Source: Caenorhabditis remanei (lineage: Eukaryota > Nematoda > Chromadorea > Rhabditida > Rhabditidae). Taken from it: a stretch of DNA of 64,000 nucleotides. Both the position numbers and the translations under genes were made by a program. The stretch spans positions 13,950,001-14,014,000 of the forward strand of contig NC_071332.1 in NCBI RefSeq assembly GCF_010183535.1. The letters are read 5' to 3'. Of this stretch, positions 13,520 through 25,791 are shown piece after piece. Below the pieces are notes generated by a model. It was given only the letters and a program-made list of their open reading frames with translations, was not told the origin of the DNA and did not search any database. Every line of letters begins with the position of its first letter. Position 1 is the stretch's first letter.

Positions 13520-13671
13520 TTTGCTGTGATTATTCCCATTGCTTTTCTATTTTTGTATAATCTTGATAAAACTTTGAAACTCGGAACAACACACCATCGC
13601 ATTTATTGATTGCTTGTTTTTCAAAGAATTCGGGACGACACAAGAAGCGAAAAAGAAGAAGATATTAGAAG

Positions 13672-14135
13672 TTAGTAAATGATGTATTGATCGAATTCAT
13701 TTGGAGCAATAGCAGCGACACGGGCACCGTCTGGATAGAAGAATCTCTTTGTTGGTGGCTTCCAGTTGGGACGGAGGAACCATGCGGCGCCTGAAATGAA
13801 TACGAGTTTCATTAAGTTGTGATTTTGTCAATTTGAGAAACTAGGATCCTAAAGGCATGCTGAAATAGCATGGTTTACCAGTGGAATTCACGGAATTGTT
13901 GTTGTCTTCAAATCAAATTGAAGCTGATAGGATTAGCTTAAATTACCGGAAACGTCTTCTAATGGAGATTCTTATTTGTTTATCAACTAGAAATCAGTGA
14001 TCTTCGATGTGAAATTATAGCCTTACCAAACTTCAGAAAACAATAAACTACAGTACCTCGTTTATCCAAAGTGAATTGAACGGTGACGTGAACCAAAGCC
14101 AAGACGACCAGAAGGAGCAATAGTATACGGAGCAT
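13672..14135 (-). CDS. Small single-pass or secreted protein, 65 residues
   Basis: Two exons (14135-14057 and 13790-13672) splice in phase across a 266-bp intron. The ATG lies just behind a CTCAG acceptor. Residues 1-20 (MLRILLLLLVVLALVHVTVQ) are a hydrophobic signal peptide or signal anchor. The remainder is short, basic and aromatic, with WFLRPNWKPPTKRFFYP, and ends YIIY. I do not recognise a family. Its length and topology would fit a small membrane subunit or a secreted peptide. It converges on the acyltransferase, 152 bp away. Confidence 0.75.
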
Positions 14136-17100
14136 CTCTGAGAATTTGAAATGAATGAGTTGATACTTGAAACGTAATAAAAGGAGATTTGAAACAGAGA
14201 GAGAGTTCACAAAAAGAGCAAAACTTAAAACCCTGAGGCGACAAAGTGGGCTCAAGAGGGCTCAAGTGTGAAAAATATATAGAAGAGGGAGGGGACAGAA
14301 AAGTGGGCGGGGCTTCAGATGAGTGATGACGTCACGTCATCAGAAGAAGCAACTGGAAGATTAGAAAACGTCACACTTGATTTATAGTAGTTTCGGATTT
14401 TTTGAAAGGATAAGAGAGTTTTTGAGTTGAAACGGTAAGGATTAAAGGGTGGAGAAGAGAGCTGAAGAGGTTGTTTGCAGAGTTTTCGAGAAATTTTAAA
14501 GTTGAGTTTCGGATAACGCCAGATGATATGAAACAGGAAGATAGATAGGTGATTTAGAAAATTTGAATCTCCCGGTTTAGAACGGAAGCTTCAGAATACC
14601 GAATCGAGATGTAGTTCATCACGAACTGTAATAACGTTCAAATCTAAATCTTACTTCCCTGAACAAGATTTTCGGTCGATTTTTCGGGACTTTATATTTT
14701 TCACAAAAAAATAGTTTATGAAAGGAAACAATTTTCAATAGCAAAAATATAAGTACAGTACTGTTTAACTCAAATAACGCAGATTGAATCAACACAGTCT
14801 CTTCATTCATCTGCTCAACTCCGGCGTAAGGTTTCTTCCCGAAATGCAACTCAAAATTCCATAAATTTCATTTCCTGAATCCTTACATTCCTCCGACACA
14901 ACGAGGTGACTCCAACAGGACCCTATTTCCCATTTTGAAAATTTTAATTACGGATTTGTTGTGAATTTAGAACAAGAAATACGCACAATTCAAAGGAAAC
15001 CCTAAATAAAAGAAAGTGAATGAAATATCACGATTGCCTAGAATTCCGATTGAACGTCATCTGAAATTTGGACTTTTTTTTCTCCGGACTTCTGAGTAAA
15101 AGAGGGTTTTCATCAAAAGGCCACAACCCCAGAAGAAGATTTTCAAACTGAAAATTAAGTCAAGTGATCCTGATTCTGCAAAAAAATCTTCCTTTTATTC
15201 TCGAAAATTCCTCAAAATTAGTTTCCGCCTGATCTGATTAAAATAAAAAGAATGAAGATCATGAGGCATTCATTAATAATTCATTCGATTTGTCTTCCAA
15301 TATTTGGGGAAATAAATTTTAATTTTCGAAATTGTCACGGAACAGAAATTGGTGATGATGATTTTGACACGGAAGACGACATATAATTTTGAAAATTTTT
15401 TTGAATTGAGAGATGAGCAACCTAGAAACAAATTGAGAGAAATGGTTAAAGTTATTGAAAAAAAAGGTTCAACAATATTTCGTAAATTATTTCTGACGCA
15501 GGATCACTAAAAGGTAGGCCACGGGTAATAAGAAATGGCAATTAAACTAGAATACACAAAGTCAGATTGGAAAATAAAAAGATACTGTAACACAACACAA
15601 TACTCCAAGAGTTATAACCCTCCTATTCCAGTCTTCGAAATCAAAACTAAGCTCTTATTATAAAATTCTTTGCCCTGGAAGAGCCAAAGATCCAAAATGA
15701 GTCTGCAAACGTAAAGGACATGTATTCATTTGACAACCTGCATCCAATATTTGACATTTCTCGGCGCTCTTCCTCCATTCAGAAATTCATAGAAATTTAG
15801 AGTTCCACCCACCCGGAAGAGAACATCTGACCTACCAAAAAAAGAAAAGAAACAGCCGGAAAAGTAGGAGGGAAAGCACCGGAAGCCATTTGTCAGATCG
15901 AAATAGATCAAAGCGACGGGGATTCAGAAATTGAGTCAGAAGAAGAAGACGTGGGAGTCAGGGTGAAATGAGAATCGAGAGAATGAAACTAAATAGAAAA
16001 GGAAACACGTAGGTTCCGGTGATGAAACTTGCTGCAGAATATCTCGTGGGTAGCAGAAAAAAAAACTAAATAGGAAATCAGGATGGGAGAAAGCTGCTGA
16101 AATTGCAGTATATGGATGAGATGGGGAGCAGTTATGAGTTGTTTTTGACTATATTTTTACGAAAGAATGATTGGCTGCCTTATTATGTGTTCGGTCTTCT
16201 CTCGAAGTCATTATGGAGCATTCAGACACAAAATAATTATAGCGCTTTTTTTAAAAATATCCAGGAAGACACTTGTGTTTTTTGAGGTGTTAGAAACTGT
16301 TTGAAATTCATCGGAAACTATAACTTTCGCTCATTTTTTATTGATTGAACTGGATCTACCAGGAACTAATTCTAGAATCAGATTTTTGATAATAAAAAAA
16401 ACAATGAGATTTTCAAAAATTGAAATTTCCACTTCCTACATGTTATGTTTCTTGTTTCCCTACTGCCTGATCTCTGTCTCCCCTCACAAGAAAACATCAT
16501 GAGATTCCAGAACTTTTGAATAGAAACCAAGGAGATTAAGGACAGAAGTAGTTCAATATCTGGCAAAAAATTTATTTCAAATATTCTAAAAGTTGAACAA
16601 AGGAGGAACTGAAATACCTCCGGAAGAGATCACTGTCATAGAGAGGCTTTGAAAAATAATGATGGGATTGAATCTTATTTATTTCTGACTTTTCACAGAT
16701 AAAGTTCTAGTGAGAAATTTGAAAATAATTGTTTTCGGAAACTCTGGTTTTCTCTTGAACTTCATCTGGATTTGTGATTTTGAAATTCAAGAGGGTGAGA
16801 ATTTTTTCAGACGGTAACAGAAAAATCTGAAACCAATAACTTGGTTGCCTACTTAGTTGATTATCTAAGTTTTTCCAAAAATCATAAAAATTATACCACT
16901 GAATTACACTTTACCAAAAATAGAACACATATTCCCGTTACAGATCATTTGCCGAAAGAAAACAGAAATAATGACCTTGAGTTCTAAGCTGAATTCTCAG
17001 GAAACAAAGAAAGAGAAAGAAAGAACATAAAGAAATGTCAGAAATCCGAGATTTTTGATTCTTGTTGTACTCTGGACGTCATCTGAAATTCAGATTTTAA

Positions 17101-18510
17101 TCCTGAAGTTTGAATTCAGGAATCTGAATTTTGGATTTTAATTTTATTCAGATTCTGAATTCTGAATCTGACATTCTGAATAGAAAAAGAGGATCAAATG
17201 TTCAAAACACAACTTATCTCACAATTTCAAAAAAGTTGATTTTTGGAAAACAATAGAAATATGTACTGGAGTCAGTTCGTACCACTGAGTTTCTTGTTAT
17301 GAAAAACAACGAAAAACGTGGGAAAATCCAGAAAAAAGTGAATGAAATGACGTGTATTCTTTCTGGGTTACACATAGTTAACCCCAAGAATTCATCAATA
17401 TGCTAATTTACTTGATTAGTTTTTTTCCTTCTCGGTCCGAAACAGAGAGAATGAAATTCTTGATCAAGATTGGGAAGGAAGAAGATAAATGAAATTGGAT
17501 CTTCCCTATTTTTGGAGAAAAGAAAAAAACACTCAAGAAAGTTGTATAAATAAAGAAATCCTTCTGATTTAGGAGAAGACGAAATAAGAAAATTGAATTG
17601 CCTCTAATTTCAGTTTAGATTTCGAAAAAAAATAGAATTTGGAAATGAATTAATTCCTAATTGAAGAGGAACGTGGAAATTTGAGATTTTGATAAATGAA
17701 ATCTTTTTGAAGGAGAGAAAACGAAATAAAGTTAAAACAAAATGTGAATTGGACTACATAGCTAACTTGGTAGTTCAAATCAAAAAATAAATTAAAATTA
17801 AATTAAATTAAATTAAATCAACGATATCAGAAGACAAAAGAAGGAAATCAAACCCCGAATTCTTGCTCTTTTTTACTGGCAATGTGCCAACTTTTTATAA
17901 GCAGTCTAGACACCCCAAAAAGAGCAACTTCCTGAAACTTTGCTGAAACAACTTTCCAATTTGAAAAGTTTGTCATTATTGTCATTTTGTATTCGTACAA
18001 CAAGCCCCTCCTCCTCTCCTTTTTTGTCTTGATTCAATTGTGTAATGTCCCTTTTTTAGTGGTCCTCTCTCCCTGAAGTGTGCTCATGAATACCAATTTA
18101 AGAGGAGGGAAGAAAAAAGAAAATGACAGAAATTTGATGGAATGGAAATTGTAGTCGTGGCGTCAGATGACATTTCTGGAAAAAGGAGAAGAAGACGTTG
18201 ATGGATTCTAAAATGTTTCTTTATTGGAGACAAAAATGGCACTTTAATTCATCAAACATTGGAAATAAGAGCTTTGGAAGCAATAAAAAACAAAATGGTA
18301 AAATTGAAGAAATTGATTAGTGTCCAGAAATACCCAGATGAAAATGGATTTTGTGATCCGCTCTTCTGGGATATACAAACGTGATAGGCAATAGGGAAAA
18401 CAAAGCTGTAAATGGACAGAAAACTGATAAAGTTTTATAGGTAACTCATTTCCGAAAAACAAGAATTCATTGGGTAGTCATATGATATAAAAGTATTCTC
18501 ACTCATCTGC
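14136..18510. other. 4.4-kb gene-poor, A-rich region
   Basis: No exon chain on either strand survives inspection; the open frames are short and lack splice context. The plus strand is strongly purine-rich, with many spaced runs of A and T. Small low-complexity patches include an AAATT pentamer run near 17785-17818 and clustered ATTCTGAA-like motifs at 17085-17185. It may hold distal regulatory sequence for the genes on either side. Confidence 0.4.
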
Positions 18511-18712
18511 TCATTCTACGATGACTGGCGGAACCCGTGAACTGTCGGCTGCTTGTCTAGCCGTGGGTATATAAATGAGAGCATGTCTTCCAAAAAAAGA
18601 AGACAAGAATAGACAACTGCAATGAAGAGAATCATGCTAATCATGAAGAGACTCGTCAGTCTCACCCTCCATGTTGTAATAAACAGATATCCGAGCAGTA
18701 TTTTGGATTCAT
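18511..18712 (-). CDS. Probable 50-residue protein, two exons
   Basis: Exon 1 (18712-18666) starts MNPKYCSDICLLQHGG. A perfect-looking intron of 49 bp (GTGAG...TTGCAG) joins in phase to exon 2 (18616-18511), ending in RQAADSSRVPPVIVE and a TGA. The middle (CLFLSSFF) is hydrophobic, so a short membrane segment is possible. No family is recognised. A second frame through the same stretch is also open without splicing, so the call is provisional. Confidence 0.45.
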
Positions 18713-19415
18713 TTTCAGTTATTTGATGGAAGGATTTGGAAGATGGAAACGATGAATGAAACGATGAATCAATGTTAGTTTTGGAGGAAGGTTTCAGAGA
18801 AGGAAAGACGATATTTCAGAGTAGGTTCACTTCGCAAACTCGGATCATTTATACAATGAAGAAATTCTATTTACAAACAATTGTGATTCGTCAACAAGTG
18901 TCCGTAGATGTTTCTTATGAGCTGCCGGTTTGCTGATCTACCTCTTTCAAATGCTACTTTTTTCGAAGGTGTGATTCTTTTCCCAAAGATGCTCATCGAG
19001 TTTTTCTTAATTTCTTTTTTTGAACATTAAAATAATTATTCTGAATATGAGTTTTATTTTCAAAGTCAAATATGACAGTTTCAGATTCCCTTTGTCCCTC
19101 AACAACAAATTTCAGAGATTCCACGTGCTAGTTTTCAAATCCACGTGTCCCTCCAAGTTTTTGATTTCCGAAAATTCTTTTAGAAAATGCTTCCCAATTG
19201 CCCCGGTCATTGTCTTCCCATTCTGGTGCTTCGTGGCTTTTGGCATTGTTGGCAAAAATTCAATCAAAAAATCAAACAATTGATTGTTTTTCTTGGTATG
19301 TTTCCTCTTTTTCCGTCTTTTTTCCAGCGATTCAATTATTTTTATGTTCCAGATTCTTCCTTGCTTTTTCCCTATTTTTCCACTTTCCACTAATATTTTC
19401 TCTTTCCAGAAAACC
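18713..19415 (+). other. 5' region of the prolyl hydroxylase gene
   Basis: About 700 bp with no supported exon. It should contain the promoters of the 50-residue gene (minus) and of the prolyl hydroxylase gene (plus). A TCTTTCCAG acceptor ends a few bases before the ATG at 19416. Confidence 0.3.
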
Positions 19416-22400
19416 ATGGCGTTCTTCTCGTTTCGCCAGTTTCTGGGCCTAATCGGAGTGATTCTGACTGCATGGATTCTGAATAAAGGTCAACATATTC
19501 TGATGTTCGCTTTGGATGATTTTTCGGAGAATTACACGACATTTCTGGGAGAAAAATGGTGGAGTACAGAACAATTGGGACTGTGTGATGATGAAACATT
19601 GGACGTTTTGTGGCAGAGAAATGGTGAGTCAAAAATATAGAGAAGAGAGGGATAGGGAATGTATTGTGGGAATATAATAGGGTGTTTTTTGTCTTATGGA
19701 AAAGAAAATATAGTTGATAATTGATTTTAGTGAACGAGCGAGTACAGAAATTCACGGGAAATGAGTGAATCGAAATGAAATGTGTCAGGAATTCCAAAAA
19801 CTGGAAATAAGACTTCTGAATTCATCAAAATCCTGAAAGTTTGGCTCGTTTTCCACCTAGAATCTGAAAATCTGAACATCCCTGTAGTTGTATTCAAAAA
19901 GCTTCTTCATTCCCAAAAACGTTTGGAAAATATGATTCCCTTGTTTCATCATTATTTATTTGACCATCCATCCACCAAGAAATTAAGAAAAGAAAAAAAG
20001 CAGAATAATGAATATATATGAAGCAAGAAAAGATAATACTACAATCCACTCTATTCCTCCTCTTCCTCCTCCTCTTCTTCCTCTTCAGCTTCTGGTTCTT
20101 CTGCTGGTGGAGCTTCTTCAACTGGAGCTGCTTCGGCTGCAGCTGGGGCGGCTGACTCTTCAGCTGGGGCTGCTTCTTCTTCTTTCTTATTCTCCTTCTT
20201 CGACCACTCGGGCTTTCCATCTCCGGTTTGTCCCTTCTTCTTGGCCATAATCTCATCGAGATCTGTCTCCTTTTTGACGACTTTCAGGTTGGAACGGAAG
20301 TTTGATTTCTCCTGAAATATTGCTGCTGTGTAAAATGTAACTCTAAGAAGAAGAAGTGAAACTATACCTTTCCTTCTCCAGACGACTTGAACTTGTTGTC
20401 GTATTTCGACACCTTCTTCAGTGCTGGCTTCACGAATTTTCCTCTCAAATCATTGACCTGGATGGTCAATTGATTGATTTCTGCCTCAGTTTGAGAAACA
20501 GAGAAGTTGATATCGAATTTCTCCTCCTCAAGAGCACAGACTCTTGCGAACATATCCTCATAAATCTGCAAGAGTTTTCCTTGATCGTTGACTGATTCGA
20601 CGTCTGGAAGTGGGATGATGCGTTGTTGAAGGGTCTTTTGACGTTCTTGCTCCTTCATCATTTGCTGTTGTTTCAAGTCTTCAGCGGCTTTCAACATGAG
20701 AAGTTTCTGGAAAATTAGATACGTGGATTTTGAGAGTTCAGGAGTGTGGGAAACAACAATGTTTTTTGTTTCTACAGTATTTAACCTAGATGTTCACGGG
20801 ATTATATCACTGTAACGTGTTGTCTGATATAGCTTTCTGAACAGTTTTGTAATCTCTCAAGTCTATCATCTCTCAAGTCTATCATTATTCGGATTACGGT
20901 ACTTGTCATGAGTTACTGTACTCACTCTCAACTTCTTCTTTCTCTCTGGAGTCAAGAAACCCTTCTTCTTCGATCCCTTCTTCGCTGCCTCCTCCATTCT
21001 CTTACGGACTTCGGCCTTCTTGAGCTCACGCTCTTGAGCCTTACGGGCGGCATCCTGGAAACCAGAATTGTTATGAAATCATCCTAGAGCAATAAGGAAC
21101 TTACATCTCCGGCATCATCAGCCTGAGCTCCGCCGTAACGGATGTTCTCGTCTTCGATCAGCATTTTGGTGTTGAGGATGGAGAAATGACCTATAAATTA
21201 GAAAGATAGGAAGGGGGCGTGGAAAGAGAAAGTAGGAGAAGAGAAGTGAATAAATCTTGATTAGCTTGAGATGTGAGAGTAGGAGGAGGAGGAACATGTG
21301 GAATGTGTTAAAAGAGCAAAAAAACAAAGAAGAAAGAGAGCAAAAGTACGAAAACGGTGTGAAAAGTAGAATGGAGCCTATAGATCACGGTACTTTAAGT
21401 GCTCAAGTTGTAGAGAAAGACTTTCGTCGTCTTTTGAAAAAATGAGACACCTTGAGCGCACTAGTAAAGCGTGTAAGACGCAAAAATAGGAAAGGAAGGA
21501 GTAGAGACAATGAATTGTCATGCCTCCGACGAATTCTGAGAAATAGAAGACGTCTCAGAGACAAGGTTTGTAGAAGGATGGGATTACTGTAGCCTAGTCA
21601 TATAACTACAAAAATGTCGATCTAATGACCAGGACTAGATATAAGACTACGGTAGCAGAATAAGAATAGCAAAAAGGATTGTGAGACAAGGCTAACTGAT
21701 CAGTCAACTATATCCCCCGGGTTGCTCACCGACTGAATGGCAGAATGAGCCGACGGGAAAAGAAGAAGCTCACTTTCATTTTTCTCGAAAGATGATGATG
21801 GAACTGAAAACTAAAACCAAAGTTTAACATGTTTTTCTCTGTTTTCCCTCCTCTCCTCTCTCCATTTTTCATAATCTCTATATTTTTGTGCCGTACGAAA
21901 CAAAACGACAAGGAGGGAAGAAGGAGAAGAAGAACGGAACAGTGTAATAAACGAAAAGAATGCCTTCAGGCGGAGGCGGGCAAGAGCTCATATGAATGTG
22001 CACCACGGGAAGGAATCAGAAGAAGAAAGAAGTAGGATAGGAGGGAATAGGCGGTAATTCAAAACCCATCATCACTTTTTGCCGCAAAACTGCACAGAAA
22101 CGACATGTGTGTTGGGATGGGAGGGGAGCTCTTCGAAACTCTTCTCTCCCCCTATACTCACAGATATTTTTCATATTTTGTTTTGTGGGAATTCGAAACG
22201 AAAAGATTCAAAAACCTCCCCGGAAACCTCCATGGGCACCCCTAAAAAAGAACATTTTCTCACTTCCAATCAAACGGAAAAAAGAGAGATATCAGAACAG
22301 TTGTTGCTTTATCTTGCACTTCCAGTCGACGAGATCAGAGAGGGAAAGGAAATGATTGATAAGATGAGGGAGAGAAGATTAATGGCGGTCGGGTTTTTTG

Positions 22401-24120
22401 GGGTTGATGAGTTGGCGACATGAACGAAAGGGTGATGAAATGAATAGGAATCCAGACGAATTGATTCATGAATTGTGTAGGCTAATTAACTGGAGTGTTT
22501 GACGTAATGGAGCTGATAACACGTCTGCTAATTGTGAAGTAGTTTCAGAGGGAATGAATTCGTCGTTTCCAAATGGCCTCGAATGTTGATTCAGTAGAAA
22601 AAAGTTTCCAGAGCAGGCTGATTGATCAAAATTCATCTGCACTGAAACCTGCATTTTCAAGAAAAAACTCTTCTTATGCCAGTAGGAAGTTATGAACATA
22701 TTTCTGCACTTTATCATAATGTAACTGAAAATAACCTACTTGATCTGAAGGTTACTCGCAACGTTTTTCAATCTAGTCAGAAGTTTTCGACTAGATTTCT
22801 AATATCTGCTGGCTGCTAAAACTTCTATCTCTAAATTCTCAAAACATCTGGGCTAACAGAAAATATTGCTAATCGAAACCTATAATATCCGTTGGCTTCA
22901 TTAAACCTACTCGAAAGCTAAACTACTTCAAAGATCGATAATATTCCGATTTCGAACTCTTTCATATTGAAATTTGACCTCTTTTTCCCCTATCATTTCG
23001 TTCTTTGCTTTTGACTCCCTGCTGCCAATCAAATATGATATAACTGCAACATAAAGAGAGACAGCTGCCAGAGGGATTCCAGTGAGAGAAGGGGAAAAAG
23101 GGTAATGGGATGGGAGTTCCCGTGGTGGAAAAAAGCAATGAAATGTGGGAGAAGAGTTCAGAGAAACAAAGCTTTAGCAAAAACTGAATTTAATCTCGTG
23201 GGGACTAATTTTAATAATTCAACTACTTTTCCAGACTCGATCTGCCTGACATATCTCCACAACTTTCTTCCAGTCGACTTGGAAATTGTTAGTTGGGAAC
23301 CAGCTCTTGTGATCTACCGTAACCTTCTGACACCACGTCAGACGTCCGATTTCATGAATCTTATTGAGAAACGCGATCTGATTGCTCAGAAGACTTCAGA
23401 CTATGGTAATCAGAAAGAAACGACTCATCGAAGAGCAAATGGAAGTTTCATTGAACATGGAGAGGCTGAAATTACAGCAGAAGTTCACAATAAAGTAAAG
23501 AAAAGGATTCCCGCGTTGAATTTCACCAGTGCAGAACTATTTTCGGTAAGGTTTCCAGTTTTTGCGAAAGTTACCTGACTCCCTTTTCATTCAGGCTCTA
23601 TCATATCTTCCGGGCGGTCACTATTCAGTTCACTACGATTATTTGTCGTATCGAAGTGAAAAAGAACATGATTGGTGGATGAAAAATATGAGAAATCGAA
23701 TTGGAACTCTCATTTTTGTGCTGAAAACTGCAGAGAAGGGAGGAGGTGAGGCTGGAGAAAAGGAACAATTTGAGGCATTTGATTTTTCAGGTACCGTATT
23801 TCCAAGCATCGGCACCACAATCCGCATCAACCCAGGAGATGCATTCTTTTGGTTTAATACTCAAGCTGATGAGTCACAGGTGCTACAGTACTCCTCTCTT
23901 TCTACAGTAACCTGTCACCTTTCAGGAAATGAGAGTGAATCATGGTGGTTGTCCTATTTATGAGGGTCGGAAAGTGATCACAACTCTCTGGGTGCGAGCA
24001 AAGAATCAACCGATTCTTCCGATGGCTTCAACTGGTTCATCTATCCATGCTTCATGGCTGATTCCTTCTTTTTCGAATACATTCCGACCTGAGATGAAAA
24101 CTGAATGTCCTCTTCAGTGA
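19416..24120 (+). CDS. phy-3: Prolyl 4-hydroxylase alpha-type, PHY-3-like
   Basis: 2-Oxoglutarate/Fe(II) dioxygenase that hydroxylates proline in collagens in the secretory pathway. Four exons (19416-19623, 23235-23545, 23595-23879, 23926-24120) give 332 residues, close to the small PHY-3 class. The iron ligands are H-x-D in HYDY (His186, Asp188) and the distal His274 in HGGCPI; the 2-oxoglutarate-binding basic residue is Lys284 in GRKVITTLW. The dioxygenase core lies entirely in exons 2-4 and is certain. Exon 1 encodes a hydrophobic signal anchor ([14 protein letters not shown]). It is joined here across a 3.6-kb intron because the phases match (1+2 nt) and both splice sites are consensus. 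That intron contains tni-3 on the other strand. If exon 1 belongs elsewhere, the real start lies closer to 23235. Confidence 0.85.
20051..21164 (-). CDS. tni-3: Troponin I
   Basis: Inhibitory subunit of the troponin complex of striated muscle; blocks actomyosin until Ca2+ binds troponin C. Exons 21164-21105, 21054-20926, 20706-20368 and 20311-20051 join in phase into 262 residues. The N-terminal half is charged helix ([21 protein letters not shown]). The inhibitory peptide equivalent is [18 protein letters not shown] (residues ~152-169). The C-terminus is an Ala/Pro/Glu-rich extension ending in a run of glutamates, longer than vertebrate TnI. The symbol rests on remembered synteny with T20B3.2; another tni paralogue is possible. 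The gene lies wholly inside intron 1 of the prolyl hydroxylase gene, on the opposite strand. An extra upstream 5' exon cannot be excluded. Confidence 0.9.
21165..23234. other. Upstream region of tni-3 within the phy-3 intron
   Basis: About 2 kb without a supported exon. It is the likely muscle promoter/enhancer of tni-3 and at the same time intronic to the prolyl hydroxylase gene. Open frames at 22079-22423 and 22962-23180 lack splice context and codon character. Confidence 0.35.
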
Positions 24121-24264
24121 GCACTGGGTCAAGTTTTTTGTGATTTTCATCTACAATAGGATTTCTAGAGAATTCCTCACTCGATTTTGTTGCTGATCAA
24201 TTATTTTGTTTTGATCGGAAATTGTGATAATAAATATGTTCTATTTTTTACAAAATAAACGAGA

Positions 24265-25791
24265 TCATGAACACTTTATACCCGTCGGTCGTTTACAAAT
24301 AAAAGATGAAATGGGCTGAGAACAATCTACAGTTTCCCACTCACCTCCGTCACCCATATGACTGATTACACATGCGAAATTGCTATGAAAAGAATTGAAA
24401 TTAATATAGTCTGTAGGTGAACCGTCGATCCAGTATATACTGTTTTGAGAAGAAGCGAATCCTCCGAGAAAGAGATTTTGGTTTTGGAATCCATAGATAG
24501 AGGTGAGATACAGGTTTTCAGAGGAAGAGTGAACGGATGGCAAGTTGGCACAATGCTTTTGACACGTGGATTGAGCATCAGAGAATGAGAGAGATTTGTC
24601 GAATCGGAGATAGCAGTGATGGTTGTAGTTGTAGGGACAGTTGTCTGGAAATGTTTCTAGAACATCAGTTAACTATTTAGTCCAGTACCTGGTGATGTTG
24701 TAGGCAGCTCACAGACAAATGGCAGTTGCTGATTACAGTATTCACTCTTCCACTGCCCTGTCGTATCCCCAGAGAGTGATAATGAGACACACTTTGCGTC
24801 AGAAGTAGGAGATCCTTTAGTGAAATTACTGTATGTGACATTTTCTCCAGGATTCCAGTGACATGAACTCTTGTCATTATTATCACAAACCAATCTCATC
24901 CAAACGGAAGACGCATTTTGAGTTTTCAGATAATCGACTACTTCCTGGTTTTCCTGGAATAAAAATTTCTCTTTATCTTCCCTTGAACATCAATTACCTT
25001 CAAACTATTAATAGAGAGCAATGTTGCTCCAACCTGATTACAAATTGTCTCTGCTGTTGGTTTACTGTATGCAGTTACATTCAATTTCAGGCATTTCTCA
25101 TTGATCAGCACGAAGTCATTTGTACAACTCAGCACTGGAAATCAAATGATAATCTTCTTGTAATTCTGAGTAATTCTATTTGATTAATTGATAAGGAAAT
25201 TGTTTCTGTGCGTGTGTATGTATGTACATTGATCAAACTGTTTCTTCAGAAAATTAAATTCAGAGCTTACCAGGAGGAGACGACGTTGTCACCGCCCCTC
25301 TGTGCAACGTGGAAGACTGAAATTCATCTCCTCCACCTCCAGTTTTTGGTTGTATTACAAAAAAGAAGATGAATAAAAAGAAGGAAACAATCAAAATGAC
25401 ATTGATGACTCCAATTAACATCATTTTTCGAAACCGGTTATTGACAGTATAGTGGAGGATTCCAAAGTGTCGTTGTCGTCTAAAAAAGTGGTGTGAACCT
25501 TTTGAATATTTGGAAGATGTTCACTTACTCAATGGGTTCAAACTCAGTCTTTGGAGGTGCATCATACATGTCAACGATCGTTTGTTCCGGACCTTCGAAT
25601 TCATCGGAGATAGTAGAGACACTAGATGTCGATGTGCCAGCTGAAAGTTTTGAAGTTACAGAATTATTTCTTTTTCCTTTAGTCCCAATAAATATATATA
25701 TAATTAGAAAACAGAAAACATTACCTCTTTCCGATGTCTCTCGAGAGAAAACTTGGCTAAGACGTTCCAAAATCTTTGTTTTTGCATGCAT
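24265..25791 (-). CDS. Membrane-anchored double C-type lectin (clec family)
   Basis: Type II membrane protein. Exon 1 (25791-25725) and exon 2 (25640-25529) encode an acidic cytoplasmic tail. Exon 3 (~25482-25271) holds the transmembrane segment (MLIGVINVILIVSFFLFIFFFVI) and a short Thr/Ser stalk. The following exons encode CTLD1, from CTNDFVLINEKCLKL to WKSEYCNQQLPFVCELP, and CTLD2, from CPYNYNHHCYLRFD to ISSFICKRP. The fold cysteines are in place. The Ca2+/sugar motifs EPN, QPD and WND are absent, so classical calcium-dependent sugar binding is unlikely. It converges on phy-3 with a 144-bp gap and is divergent from the four-gene lectin array. Confidence 0.88.

Noticed and set aside
15726..16566. 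Short ORFs in the A-rich block
   Set aside because: Isolated 60-codon frames with no splice partners or protein-like features.
20008..20250. Leu-rich plus-strand ORF
   Set aside because: Antisense shadow of the Ala/Pro/Glu-rich tail of troponin I.
22079..22423. 114-codon plus-strand ORF in the phy-3 intron
   Set aside because: No homology, no acceptor near the start, composition like surrounding intron.
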